Source: Physella acuta
Taxonomy: Eukaryota > Mollusca > Gastropoda > Physidae
Direction: 5' to 3'
Assembly: GCF_028476545.1 (NCBI RefSeq)
Contig: NW_026732728.1
Coordinates: 124,001 to 188,000, forward strand
Length of the DNA stretch: 64,000 nucleotides
The stretch's first letter is position 1. Each line of letters starts with the position of its first letter. Made by a program: the position numbers and the translations under genes. Below, one piece after another: positions 1 to 49,143 of this stretch. Under the pieces are notes generated by a model. The model saw only the letters and a list, made by a program, of their open reading frames with translations. It was not told the DNA's origin and did no database searches.

Positions 1-33291
<33,291 letters not shown>

Positions 33292-33700
33292 GTTGTGTGT
33301 GGTGAACGTTTTCTTTGTGAACCATCAAAGTTCAGGGCTGGTTGAGTCGGTCTTTGTTGGCACTGGAGAGACTGTAGCCAAATCTTAGACCCAGCATGGT
33401 CGTGGTGCCAACCTCAGGGTAAACACGGTCATCACGTGATGGTGGTTGTGGTCTAGTGGTGCTGACGGTGGTGGTCCATCACTGAGGGCTGGGGTTGAAT
33501 GATCGCTGAAAACTGCGATTCATTGATGAAGATGTGGCGATGTGAAGATGGCGGTCGGGGCTTCAGGACGGAAGTTTCTCCCGGCCTGAATGAGTCAAGT
33601 GGCATCAGGGGCGGCGACCCCATGGTCAGGTGCACTTGGTCGTAGGGGGATGGGTTTGGTTGGCGCATCAACTGGCATATGGCTGCTGATTATCATATTT
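33292..33700 (-). promoter_or_regulatory. Likely 5' UTR / proximal promoter of RPTP
   Basis: GC-richer unique sequence directly upstream of the start codon. A 72-codon frame (33,453-33,671) ends upstream of the ATG; it could be an upstream ORF or chance. I cannot place the transcription start. Upstream is bounded by minisatellite and transposon. Confidence 0.35.
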
Positions 33701-33762
33701 ATCTGTCAATCGCTACTGACATATATCGATGGCCACTGATATATATATGTATATATATATAC
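33690..33762. repeat. Left fragment of a TGATGGCCACTGACATAT minisatellite
   Basis: Units CGCTACTGACATATATCGAT and GGCCACTGATATATAT ending in (TA)n. The same repeat resumes at 39,917 beyond the composite element. Confidence 0.75.
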
Positions 33763-35933
33763 TAGGCATACTGCCTAGCTTCGCTTAGGTTTTTAAATAA
33801 CATTTGAGAATTTGAATACTTAATTATTTAGCGATGGATTTGGTGTTGAGTGCTTTAATTTAAACAGTAATGCTAACTTTAGAAAAAAAATGTTTTAGTT
33901 TGTCATTTAAATACCGTTCGCAGAGAAATATCGGAAAGTACGCAATCTATAAGTAAAATGGAATTAGAACTACACAGCTTCCATGAACAGTACATCTCAT
34001 AGTTTTTATTACATTGCCTTTTGAAATTTATTTATTTATTTAATTGGGATACGTAACTAAATTAACAACTTAATTTTGTACTAAAACAAATGCTATACAT
34101 CGTCATTTTCTGTTTCTGTTTAAAATAGTATTCAATTATTTGAAAAATAATAATTTAAAAAACGTTACCTCCCTTGAAAACTGAACGTATGACGTATGTC
34201 TTTGTTTTTTTTTTTACAAACAGTTGCTATGCTTATATAAGAAATTACGGTATATGAACATATTTAGCAACTATAATGGCTGTTTCCGACGGGATTAAAG
34301 TTTTTTTGTTAGCCTCCAGGGTCGGTCTACGACGTCACATAATATTAATGGGATCGTTCGTCAATTTATGTATATATATATATATCTCATATAAGGAGAA
34401 TTTCACTCAAGATCATCTTTTAGCCCTCGTCGAGGGCTTTGAGTCTGACCAACAGTTTTTCAATACGGCCTAGTCATCTATAGTAGTGTATGCAAAAAAT
34501 TAGCCAGATATACTGAGCTTAAGTACCCTAAAGTCTGCGTTGAAATGACCCTCTGTTTTTCCCATAAAATACAAAGATTATATAGGGAAATACAACTGGT
34601 CAGTTTTGACCGCTTTACAAAGTTTTCCCAGATATGCCGAGTTTTTTGTGACACCCCTAGGTGTTCTTCTACCACCTCACAAAATATCAAGGGGGGTCGT
34701 CGGAGGAAATTTTTTTTCGTAATAGAGCTCATATGAAGAGAATTTCACTCGCGGTCACTTTTTAGCCCTCGTCGAGGGCTTTGAGTGTAACCGACAGTTT
34801 TCCCTAAAGGTCAAGCCATTGTCCTAGGAGCATGCAAAAAATTAGCCAGATATACTGAGTTTAAGTACCCTAAAGTCTGCGTTGAAATGACCCTCTGTTT
34901 TTCCCATAAAATACAAAGATTATATAGGGAAATACAACTGGTCAGTTTTGACCGCTTTACGAAGTTTTCCCAGATATGCCGAGTTTTTTGTGACACCCCA
35001 AGGTGTTCTTCTACCACCTCACAAAATTTCAAGGGGGGTCGTCGGAGGAATTTTTTTTTCGTAATAGAGCTCATATAAAGAGAATTTCACTTGCGGTCAC
35101 TTTTTAGCCCTCGTCGAGGGCTTTGAGTGTAACCGACAGTTTTCCCTAAAGGTCAAGCCATTGACCTAAGAGCATGCAAAAAATTAGCCAGATATACTGA
35201 GCTTAAGTACCCTAAAGTCTGCGTTGAAATGACCCTCTGTTTTTCCCATAAAATACAAAGATTATATAGGGAAATACAACTGGTCAGTTTTGACCCCTTT
35301 ACGAAGTTTTCCCAGATATGCCGAGTTTTTTGTGACACCCCAAGGTGTTCTCAGACCACCTCACAAAATTTCAAGGGGGGTCGTCGGAGGAATTTTTTTT
35401 TCGTAATAGAGCTCATATAAAGAGAATTTCACTCGCGGTCACTTTTTAGCCCTCGTCGAGGGCTTTGAGTGTAACCGACAGTTTTCCCTAAAGGTCAAGC
35501 CATTGACCTAGGAGCATGCAAAAAATTAGCCAGATATACTGAGCTTAAGTACCCTAAAGTCTGCGTTGAAATGACCCTCTGTTTTTCCCATAAAATACAA
35601 AGATTATATAGGGAAATACAACTGGTCAGTTTTGACCCCTTTACGAAGTTTTCCCAGATATGCCGAGTTTTTTGTGACACCCCAAGGTGTTCTCCTACCA
35701 CCTCACAAAATTTCAAGGGGGGTCGTCGGAGGAATTTTTTTTTTCGTAATATAGCCCATATAAGGCACCGGTTAGTCGAGGTCAGTTTTGACCCCCTCTC
35801 CGTAGACTTTTTGCCGAACCGTCACCGGCCCTCGTGTTCTATCGCCATAAGGAACCTTCGTGCCAAATTTGACGCGCCTGCGGCGCCGGGAAGTGCCCTA
35901 TCGGGCACCCGACCACTTTGCTTTATATATATA
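33763..35933 (+). mobile_element. Composite non-autonomous element with core satellite, copy A (Helentron/HINE- or Pearl-like)
   Basis: Head 33,763-34,391 starting ACTAGGCATACTGCCTAGC; four 342-bp monomers (about 34,392-35,756); tail about 35,757-35,933 containing GAAGTGCCCTATCGGGCACC, a 6-bp-stem hairpin. Flanked by (TA)n. Head, variable tandem core, tail with hairpin and a microsatellite neighbour is the layout of HINE/Pearl elements; no encoded protein. The family call is inference. Confidence 0.7.
34392..35756. repeat. 342-bp satellite array, copy A (4 monomers)
   Basis: Monomer landmarks: GAGAATTTCACTCGCGGTCA, the palindrome AGCCCTCGTCGAGGGCT, ACCCTCTGTTTTTCCCATAA and GGGGGGTCGTCGGAGGAA. 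Spacing between equivalent sites is 342 bp. Confidence 0.95.
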
Positions 35934-40095
<4,162 letters not shown>

Positions 40096-41374
40096 CATAC
40101 TTCAAAATTTGTTAAGACCTAACTCTTAATCAGCTATTTTTACCTTTATAAAATAATTTTATAAAACTATTTAAATTATGTTTTTGGTATTTTATTTTGA
40201 ATTTAAAAAAAAAACATCAACAGCCAAACCATCCCTATCAGATCCCCCATTATTGCGACGCCCCTGAAGAAATTATTTTCAGTAATTAAGTCAAAGGTAT
40301 CAGATAGGCGTAGACGTCACAGGAAAATACAAGTGGCCCGAGAAACGAGAGTTTTATCTGGCCAGCCGTGAGCTGATTACAGATATGTGTTGGTGATAAT
40401 CGGTGCACACCAATAGGGCAAACAACAGCTAACTTTAGGCCTGCTTCAAGGTCGATTTTTATACGTGTTGCGATCTACTTATTTAAATTAAATTTACTGA
40501 AATGCAAAGTCATTTAAAACTTAAATACATTTGGTAAATTTTGTTGAACTTTAAAAAAAACAATAAATCTGTGAATTAAAATACTGTAATCTTTACTATA
40601 ATAATAATATTTCCGCATTTAATATTTTATTTACTAGCAATTTTTTTAACTAGTGTTTACTTATAAACAGCTGTGTTATTTTTCTATAAATGAACAAAAC
40701 ATTAATCATTTAGTTTGACCGCACATATAAATTGTACCCCTTCCCCACTAAAGCCCGTAGTCCAAGAACATTTTAGCTAGTTATTGTAGTTGTAAATTAA
40801 ACGGCGTTGTGATTTTGGATGGGCTTAGTAATTACCTTAAATCTGATTAATTAATTAAAAATAAAACGGATCTGATGTAGATAAAAGCATATTGCTCGAT
40901 AATTTTTTGACTTAAAAAAAACCTCGACACGTCACTAACCAAGCTACAACTTCCCATTTTTTTGTGATGTCAAACAGAGCATGTGATTTGCTGACGTTGT
41001 TTTTTAAGTCAGCTCAAATTGATGTTAACGTTATTGATCAAATTTCTTCAAGAGTCAGTTAATGGAGTAAACCTACACATTATAAGTAGCTAAATCAGAA
41101 TTATTTTTTTTTACAAACTTACAATTCCCCCAGACCCTGTTGAGTCGTATTAAATCGGCTAGAGAGAAAAAAATTCCATAACTAAATTGGTTATGCTTTA
41201 AGCCCCCCCCCCCCCCCCCCCGCCATTTCTTACAACATGGTCACCAAACACAACCCAGCTCTGCAGCAGAAATGTAATGAGCACTTAGTCCACTGTGAGC
41301 GTTGGCTAGCTGTGGCATCCAGTGCTCAAGTGGACGGTTGGACCGGCGTCTTGAGGCGCCAGAAAATGGTCTTA
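40096..41374. other. AT-rich intergenic sequence
   Basis: No gene recognised. Contains a C19 tract at 41,203-41,221. Confidence 0.6.
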
Positions 41375-41935
41375 CAAGTGTGTTAGGCAAATTATCACCG
41401 TTGTTACATGTGTGCTAAGCAATCTTTCCCTGTGCTTACACGTGAGCTAGGCAAATTGTCACAATTGTTACATGTGTGCTAGGCAAAATGTCACAATTAT
41501 TACTTGTGAGCTAGGAAAAATGTCACAATTGTTACATGTTAGCTAGGCAATCTTTCCCTGTGGTTACATGTGAGCTAGGCAATCTTTCCCTGTGCTTACA
41601 TGTGAGCTAGGCAAATTGTCACAATTGTTACATGTGTGCTAGGCAAAATGTCACTGTGGTTATATGTGAGCTAGGAAAACTTTCCCTGTGCTTACACGTG
41701 AGCTAAGCAAATTGTCACAATTATTACTTGTGAGCTAGGCAAATTGTCACAATTGTTACATGTGAGCTAGGCAATCTTTCCCTGTAGTTACATGTGAGCT
41801 AGGAAATCTTTCCCTGTGGTTACATGTGAGCTAGGCAATCTTTCCCTGTAGTTACATGTGAGCTAGGCAATCTTTCCCTGTAGTTACATGTGAGCTAGGC
41901 AATCTTTCCCTGTGGTTACACGTGAGCTAGATAGT
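41375..41935. repeat. About 31-bp minisatellite with two core variants
   Basis: About 18 units of TTACATGTGAGCTAGGCAA followed either by TCTTTCCCTGTGG or by ATTGTCACAATTG; the two cores alternate irregularly, then the first becomes homogeneous at the right end. Confidence 0.92.
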
Positions 41936-42155
41936 ACGGCGTGTCCTAGCGATAGAGTGCTAGACTGCTAACCCGAGGTTCTTCAAATCCGGTTCAGTTT
42001 AGTTGAATATCCTTGACTCCACACGGCTCTGATGGGTACCTCTCACGTAGGGAAAATAAATGCAGCTGGACATAGTGCTGACCACACTATCCCGAGGTCA
42101 CGGAAACAGGTTAACTCTACTTCACTTGCCACATGACCGTTAGTTTTAAAAAGGG
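41936..42155 (+). mobile_element. tRNA-derived SINE, family A, copy 4
   Basis: A-box-like GCGTGTCCTAGCGATAGAG, degenerate B-box, GGCTCTGATGGGTACC, AAATGCAGCTGGACATAGTG and AGGTCACGGAAACAGG. Confidence 0.8.
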
Positions 42156-42482
42156 AACTTCACTTTTTTTAAAAGTGATCTATGCAAGCATTCGATTAGG
42201 TTATTCCGTCTTTTAAAAAAAGCATTTGTCGATTGTAACCGTACTGTTCATAATAAAAGGGTGCCCATGAAGGCTTACCGTAAATGTTTTTAAATGTTTA
42301 CTGTACAGGAAATGTGCACGCGAGATGTTGTCATCTAATTTCAAAATGGCGCCCAGACCGTCTGACCCGAAGTGCCAAACTAAATCTCGCGTGTGATCTC
42401 GTGGAGAGTGGCAGAAAATATCTGGGAGATTTCTTGATTACCGTCGCCATGGTTACGGGGCTTGGACTTGGCTGTGTCAGCG
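42156..42482. other. Short GC-rich unique segment
   Basis: From about 42,330 to 42,480 the sequence is unusually GC-rich for this region (AAAATGGCGCCCAGACCG, CGTCGCCATGGTTACGGGGC). No exon could be supported; it could be a promoter fragment or a relic. Confidence 0.3.
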
Positions 42483-43250
42483 TTGTGGCTGATATGGCTC
42501 TAGTGGTCACTGACATGAGTGGTCACTGACATTAGTGGTCACTGACATTAGTGGTCACTGACATTAGTGGTCACTGACATTAGTGGTCACTGACATGAGT
42601 GGTCACTGACATTATAGGTCACTGACATCTGTGGTCACTGACATGAGTGGTCACTGACATTACTGGTCACTGAAATTAGTGGTCACTGACATTAGTGATG
42701 ACTGACATTAGTGGTGGTCACTGACATAAGTGGTCACTGACATTTGTGTCACTGTCATTAGTGGTCACTGACATTAATGGTCACTGACATTAGTGGTCAC
42801 TGACATAAGTGGTCACTGACATTAGTGGTCACTGACATTTGTGGTCACTGACATTAGTGGTCACTGACATTTGTGTCACTGTCATTAGTGGTCACTGACA
42901 TTAATGGTCACTGACATTAGTGGTCACTGACATAAGTGGTCACTGACATTAGTGGTCACTGACATTAATGGTCACTGACATTAGTGGTCACTGACATAAG
43001 TGGTCACTGACATTAGTGGTCACTGACATGAGTGGTCACTGACATGAGTGGTGGTCACTGACATGAGTGGTCACTGACATTTGTGGTCACTGACATTAGT
43101 GGTCACTGACATTTGTGTCACTGACATTTTTGTCACTGTCATTAGTGGTCACTGACATCGGTCACTGACATTAGTGGTCACTGACATTAGTGGTCACTGA
43201 CATTAGTGGTCACTGACATTAATGGTCACTGACATTAGTGATCACTGACC
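42483..43250. repeat. 16-bp minisatellite GTGGTCACTGACATTA
   Basis: About 47 units with occasional variants (ACATAAG, ACATTTGTG). Blocks of several units recur, indicating higher-order duplication. Confidence 0.95.
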
Positions 43251-43579
43251 ACAGACCCTACTGCTGACCACTAAGCTTATTACCCAGCACACAACGTATT
43301 TCAAGCTGCAACAAGAATAACTCTCCACCCACGTGAATGTACTTTTGACTTTTGATTTTGCTTTACACGTCAGTAGTGTTTTGATGACTAATGAAATTTG
43401 AACATATCTTCCAATTTAAATTGATGTTACAAATCACCATCTCCAAGCCCTTACACTATACCAGTTATAATTATTAACAAAAATTAACGTGTTTTGAAAA
43501 AAATTTTGCCCTCAATAAAAACAAAATTTTAGCTGATTCATATTATTTATTTACGTATAAAAAAATACACTAGACTATG

Positions 43580-44095
43580 TAATGCCAACAATTTAATACA
43601 TTTTTCTAATGAAATTTTCAAATAATTATTCTTAATTTAAACAACTCTGAAGTAATGAAATGTTCAACTTATAATTCGTAATTTTAATACAATGTTCCAA
43701 TTAAAGAAATATTCAACAAATTTTCAACGAATCAAATTTTTTTAAAAATTATCCCCAATATAATAAAATGTTCAGCAAATTATCCCCAATTTAATGTAAT
43801 TTTCAACTAATTAAATTTTTAACTAATTATCCCAAATTTATTAAAATTTTCAATTAATTATTCCCAATTTAAAAGAATTTCCAAGTAACTATCCCCTATT
43901 TAATACAAATTTCAACAAACTATCCCAAATTAAAAAAAAAAAAAATCAACAAATTATCCCAAATTTAATCAAATGTTCAACAAACTATCCCCACTTTAAT
44001 CACATTTTCAACAAACTATCCCCAATTTAATCAAATTTTAATAAATTATCTCCTATTAAATCAAATTTTCAACAAATTATCCCCAATTTAAGACA
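43580..44095. repeat. Degenerate 33-36 bp AT-rich tandem repeat
   Basis: About 14 units of AATTATCCCCAATTTAATCA with AAATTTTCAACA, strongly diverged. Confidence 0.8.
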
Positions 44096-45764
44096 TGCTA
44101 CCTCGCATGTCACTCCACTTCGTGACGCACAAGACGGCCCTAAGGAGCAGGCAATGGGAGTTACATCAACCCCCAGGCACTTCAAGTGAACAGGTTTTTT
44201 GATTGCAGATATTAACTGTGGCATTTCGCTCAACTATGTGCAAGTTGCTAGTGCCAGTCTTGCAGATGTCGCTTAGGGCACTCAAGTTGATGATGTGAGG
44301 GCGAGATTTGCGAGGGCCAGCAATCTATGACATTGATGGACGCGTCCAGCTTTCATAAGGTCAACAGCTTTTACGTGCTGTATTCTGATATTGTCCAATA
44401 TCTAGAGGTAACAGCTTTTACGTCCAACATCTAGAAGTTTTAATAGCTTTAAGTCTACCGCCCCTCCCCCCGACGGAGATGGATTTTATATAGTAAACAT
44501 ACACTTTTACTAGTGTCCGCCCCTCCCCCCCCTTCCCCGAAAAATGTTGATCGCCCCCCACCCCCCGAAAATTTCAAGTGCCCCCCCGCCCGGAGAAAAA
44601 AGTCTGAAAGAAACACTGTTTACGTCACGTATGCTGGGACAGTTCAACTTTCATAAGGTCAACAGCTTTTACGTGCTGTATTCTGTGATTGTCCAATATC
44701 TAGAGGTCAACAGCTTTTACGTGCTGTATGGAGGATGCGTCCACCATCTAGAAGTTTTAATAGCTTTACGTCATATATGCTGGACAGTTCAACTTTCATA
44801 AGGTCAACAGCTTTACATGGTTAATGCTGTGAATGTCCAATATCCAGATGGTTAACAGCTCTTCGTGAAATTTTTTGCATTTTTTATTAAGATTGTTCAG
44901 TGTGTGTAAAGTTAAATCAACATAAATTTGCTGGTATTTTAAAAATGTCTAATTATCATTACAGTACTGGTATTTAAACAAAAAATGTATGTCCCCAAGA
45001 ACGAATATACAACACGACATCAATCGTAAAACAACATCGCCAGATATAGAGATAGGTGTCTATAGGCTAATCATACAAGTTCAGTACAAAAACCTAGTTT
45101 CTGTGTATGTACAAAATTACGTCACTTTGTACTACACAGAAAACGTGTAACCTATTAATCAGAGTTTCTTCCAGGCCCGAAAATTTTTTACCGCCCCCCC
45201 CCCCGAACGAAATGAAATTTATATAATTTATATAGAAAATATATACTTTTAACAGTGTCCGGGTTACCGCCCCCCCCCCCCCCCGAAAATTTCAAGTGCC
45301 CCCCCCCCCCCCGGAGAAAAAAAGTCTGGAAGAAACACTGCTATTAATTAGATCAAATATCTGGGTGGTTTTTTTTATAAAGCCTGACCTCCTAACTTAA
45401 TTTTCTTTTATAAATCAGAAAATTAATGCAATACATCATGTATGCTACCTTTCTTTTATAATTAAAATTTTAACAAAATCATATTCGTCGGCCGCTTTTG
45501 AAAACGTAAATTCAATACTTGGCCAAATAAAGTTCCAATAACATTAGCATACAGCGTGGGAAAAACCTGGCTACTTATCTTGAAAACATCAATGAGTTGT
45601 GTCGCAATGTGCCAAGTAGGGAGGCGTTGAGAAACAGCTGCGCCGGTGCAGGAAGTCAAGAGTCATTGCTCTAAGTATTGTAAGGCAATACATTGACTGA
45701 AAAAATCTTCCTCCATGACCATTTTGTTAAATGTGGCCCAATTATGTTTCAAGTAAACCAATCC
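44096..45764. other. Intergenic sequence with small dispersed repeats
   Basis: At 44,345-44,860 there are interrupted copies of AAGGTCAACAGCTTTTACGT and CTGTATTCTGTGATTGTCCA. A roughly 130-bp C-rich repeat ending GTCTGAAAGAAACACTG (44,485-44,622) recurs at 45,180-45,342. No gene seen. Confidence 0.6.
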
Positions 45765-46445
45765 CCAACCACACAACCCCAAGCCACACAACCCCCACAA
45801 TCCCCAGCCCCCACAACCCCCAACCACACAACCCCCAGCCCCCACAAACCTCCAGCCACCACAACCCCCAGCCCCCACAACTCCCAGCCCACACAACCCC
45901 CAACCACACAACCCCAAGCCACACAACCCCAAGCCACACAACCCCCACAACTCCCAGCCCACACAACCCCCAACCACACAACCCCCAGCCCCCACAACTC
46001 CCAGCCCACACAACCCCCAACCACACAACCCCAAGCCACACAACCCCAAGCCCCCACAACCCCCAACCACACAACCCCCAACCACACAACCCCCAGCCAC
46101 ACAACCCCCAGCCCCCACAAACCCCAGCCACACAACCCCAAGCCACACAACCCCCAACCACACAACCCCCAGCCACACAACCCCCAGCCCCCACAACTCC
46201 CAGCCCACACAACCCCCAACCACACAACCCCAAGCCACACAACCCCCAACCACACAACCCCCAACCACACAACCCCCAGCCACACAACCCCCAGCCCCCA
46301 CAAACCCCAACCACACAACCCCCAATCACACAACCCCCAACCACACAACCCCAAGCCACACAACCCCAAGCCACACAACTCCCAGCCCACACAACCCCCA
46401 GCCCCCACAACCCCCAGCCACACAACCCCCAACAGCACAACCCCA
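45765..46445. repeat. C-rich 14-15 bp minisatellite
   Basis: About 46 units of CACACAACCCCCAGCC / CACACAACCCCCAAC. All six frames are largely open, so the long reading frames here are artefacts. The minus strand is GGGGGTTGTGTGG-rich. Confidence 0.95.
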
Positions 46446-46595
46446 AGCCTATGCCCATCCGCCTTTACTTTCCCTAACCTGAATTAGGTACCAATCAGAG
46501 CTGGGTGAACTCAAAGACGTTCTACTGACTTGAACCCGGATTCGAACTCGAGACTTTCGACTTCTCTACCGCTAAACCACCCCGTCCCCTTAAAA
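46446..46595 (-). mobile_element. tRNA-derived SINE, family A, copy 5
   Basis: On the minus strand: GGTTTAGCGGTAGAGAAGTC, GAGTTCGAATCCGGGTTCAA, TTGAGTTCACCCAGCTCTGA. Truncated after about 150 bp. Confidence 0.82.
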
Positions 46596-47434
46596 TAGGA
46601 CCAAGTCACAATTAAATATAAAATATCACGCAACATATAAATCGCTTGTCATATGAATCTAATTTTATTTTTTTGTCGTTTTAAATGAAGGGTTTTTTTT
46701 AAAGAATTACAGGAAAACAAAAGTAATTGGCAATGTAATTAAGTCTTGAAGATCGTTATGTAAGCTCCAGTCTTAATAAAACGACTTTAAAATCTGCTTT
46801 CCTTAATTGAAATAGTTTTTGTTTATACAGCTTGTGTGATGGTATATTTTTAAAAATATTTTATGTACTAAAACTTAATAATATTTAAATGTAAATATTT
46901 GTTCGTTTATTGTAGCAAATTTCATACCTTTAGATAGTGTAGGCGTATCAACATTACTATAACTCTTTAAATTCACTATGTTGATTTGATAACATAGACA
47001 CGTATTGCCTATTGTATGCAAAGGTCCATATGCCTACAGCGAACATACACTAGCACTGAATGACATAAATTTCTCTGACGTTTTTCCCTGGTTTTCTCGT
47101 ACGTGACATCTACAAATTCATCAAGTTTCATAGCGCGATGTCCACGCTTTTATTGTTATATAGATTGTTAAATGTGATTGTCAGTTTTCACCCCCTTGTC
47201 GAAGTAGACCTTAAGCCATTTGCTATACTATAGATAGATCCCTAGGACACCGTGTTACTAAACAGGTTAGTACTAGCAGCATCACGTGTTGGTATCATGG
47301 TTGCAATCTGATACACGTGTTTCTAAATATAGCACCTGATTAGTATCATTAATTTATCACCACATACATTTATTTACAAGTCACGTGATGGCAGCCACGT
47401 GATTTGATTAGCACGATCCGGGTAAGGGGGATAA
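46596..47434. other. AT-rich intergenic sequence
   Basis: No gene, RNA or mobile element recognised. Confidence 0.55.
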
Positions 47435-47712
47435 GCTCACATTGATCAACTATAGAGACCTGTGTACGTGGTTAATTAGGCTCACGAATTAACTCTAGAG
47501 ACCTGGGTACGTGGTTAATTAGGCTCACCAATCAGCTCTAGACCTGGGTACGTGGTTAATTAGGCTCACCAATTAGCTATAGAGACCTGGGTACGTGGTT
47601 AATTAGGCTCACCAATCAGCTCTAGACCTGGGTACGTGGTTAATTAGGCTCACCAATTAGCTATAGAGACCTGGGTACGTGGTTAATTAGGCTTACCAAT
47701 CAGCTCTAGGAA
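47435..47712. repeat. About 42-47 bp minisatellite
   Basis: Six units of ACCTGGGTACGTGGTTAATT plus AGGCTCACCAATCAGCTCTAG; two unit lengths alternate because of an extra AGAG block. Confidence 0.9.
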
Positions 47713-47910
47713 TGTGGTATCGGTTATGACATGGACCATGACGTCACACCAAGCTCGAGTCCGTAGAACGCCCCTGAGCCCACCCAGCTCAGATGGGTAC
47801 CGGACTCACATTAGTGAAACAGATGGCTGGGTTTAATAATATAACTAGCTACACTACCTCGTACTATACACGAAAACAAGCAAACTCTGCTTCACCTGCG
47901 TTACTGACTG
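47713..47910 (+). mobile_element. tRNA-derived SINE, family A, copy 6 (diverged)
   Basis: GAGCCCACCCAGCTCAGATG, GGTACCGGACTCACATTAGT and AAACAAGCAAACTCTGCTTC fit the family body. The open frame here is chance. Confidence 0.65.
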
Positions 47911-49110
47911 TCACGACCCACAGGGTATCTTTACGACCCCATCATGTGATATTTCTGCCTACAGACGTTCGTTTAGATTTTAAACACGGGTGCACAACAT
48001 TAAAGAGTGTACAGTATAGGCAACCACTTCACCCTGTGCTAAAAGACACGCCTAAATTATTAATACTAATTACAACCGTTGAAGAGCTCGTGAATGCAAG
48101 TCACCAAAAGGTGACCTATATCCCTCCCTCGCTGAGGCCCTCTTGCGATGTATTTCCCACTCTTTATCCCCTCCAGCACTAGTCTTGTAAGATGTATGTG
48201 ATTTTTTGTTCGTGCAAGGGAAATAACTCTCTCTATATATACCATTATTTACAGAAAGGCAGTTACTTCCCCATTGAAAACTAAAAACTATAAGTAAATC
48301 AAACTACATATTTAAATAATTTAATTTGATTTGTTTGTCCAGCCTTGTCCAGACAAATGTAATTTGTAATTTTTTTTTTATGCATGCAGGAATAAAGTTG
48401 GTACTTGTATAGTGATAGTTATATAGTTATAGTATAGGCAGGTGCCTTAACTCTGTTGTGCCCCCAAACGTGGTATTACAATCACGCGCAGTTTTTTTTT
48501 ATTTACTGTCATAATTTTAATATTTAATTAATTACAACCAGAACAGTGGGCTACTACTGCTAGAAAGAGTCTGTTCTTCAGTTCATTCGAACAATTTGTG
48601 AACAATTCTAAATAAACATAAATGGTTCCCATTTCAGTAAATCGATGAGTATTTCGTACTTTACTAAGTCTGTTTTCAAAACTGTATAAACTTGTTACAA
48701 ATTCAAGTCTGGGCTCATCCATATACGACACCTTTCTTCTTTTGAAAATTATTTTTTAACCTCACCGTCGTTACTAAGTCTCGCTACCCCACCCCCACAA
48801 TGCATTTTTTTTCGAATACAGCAATTTATATTTAAAAAATTATTACTGTCATAGTGTACTCAATAATAACTATATGTACACTTATGTATTCAAATATGAG
48901 TGATATGTGCGGCTAATTCAGTTTATTTTGTTTTTCATTTAAAATAAAAGTATAACTTCAACTTCCCCCCCCCCCCCCTCACAAATTCAAAAAGAAAAAT
49001 AATTCATGGACAATTCCTTATCCACAATTAAATCACCCGCAGAAAAGGTAGCCTAAAGACCATCTACATTAAAACAGAAGAACAAAAATAAAACGAGACG
49101 ACGCATCAGC
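47911..49110. other. Intergenic sequence left of the Quaking gene
   Basis: Mostly unique AT-rich DNA with a C15 tract near 48,966-48,979. No gene recognised. Confidence 0.55.
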
Positions 49111-49137
49111 CTTTAAAATGAAGAGATTCACATAACC

Positions 49138-49143
49138 TTTATT
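49138..49143 (-). terminator. QKI: Candidate poly(A) signal AATAAA of the Quaking gene
   Basis: AATAAA on the minus strand, followed 50-80 nt later by a T-rich stretch (TTTTATTTTTGTTCTTCTG). It lies at the point where minisatellite-rich DNA ends and uniform AT-rich sequence begins. Other AATAAA motifs exist in the 10 kb to the right, so this is only the most distal plausible end. Confidence 0.35.

Noticed and set aside
33453-33671. 72-codon frame upstream of RPTP as an additional N-terminal exon
   Set aside because: It is not needed for the signal peptide and has no clear donor; left as possible 5' UTR or upstream ORF.
41375-43250. CRISPR array
   Set aside because: Repeats are contiguous minisatellites without unique spacers, in animal DNA.
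45663-46487. Long Pro/Thr/His- and Gly/Val/Cys-rich open frames in several frames on both strands
   Set aside because: They are produced by the C-rich minisatellite, which lacks stops in nearly all frames; no start context, splice sites or family similarity.
47793-48182. 129-codon plus-strand open frame
   Set aside because: Starts inside a diverged SINE copy and shows no recognisable protein features.
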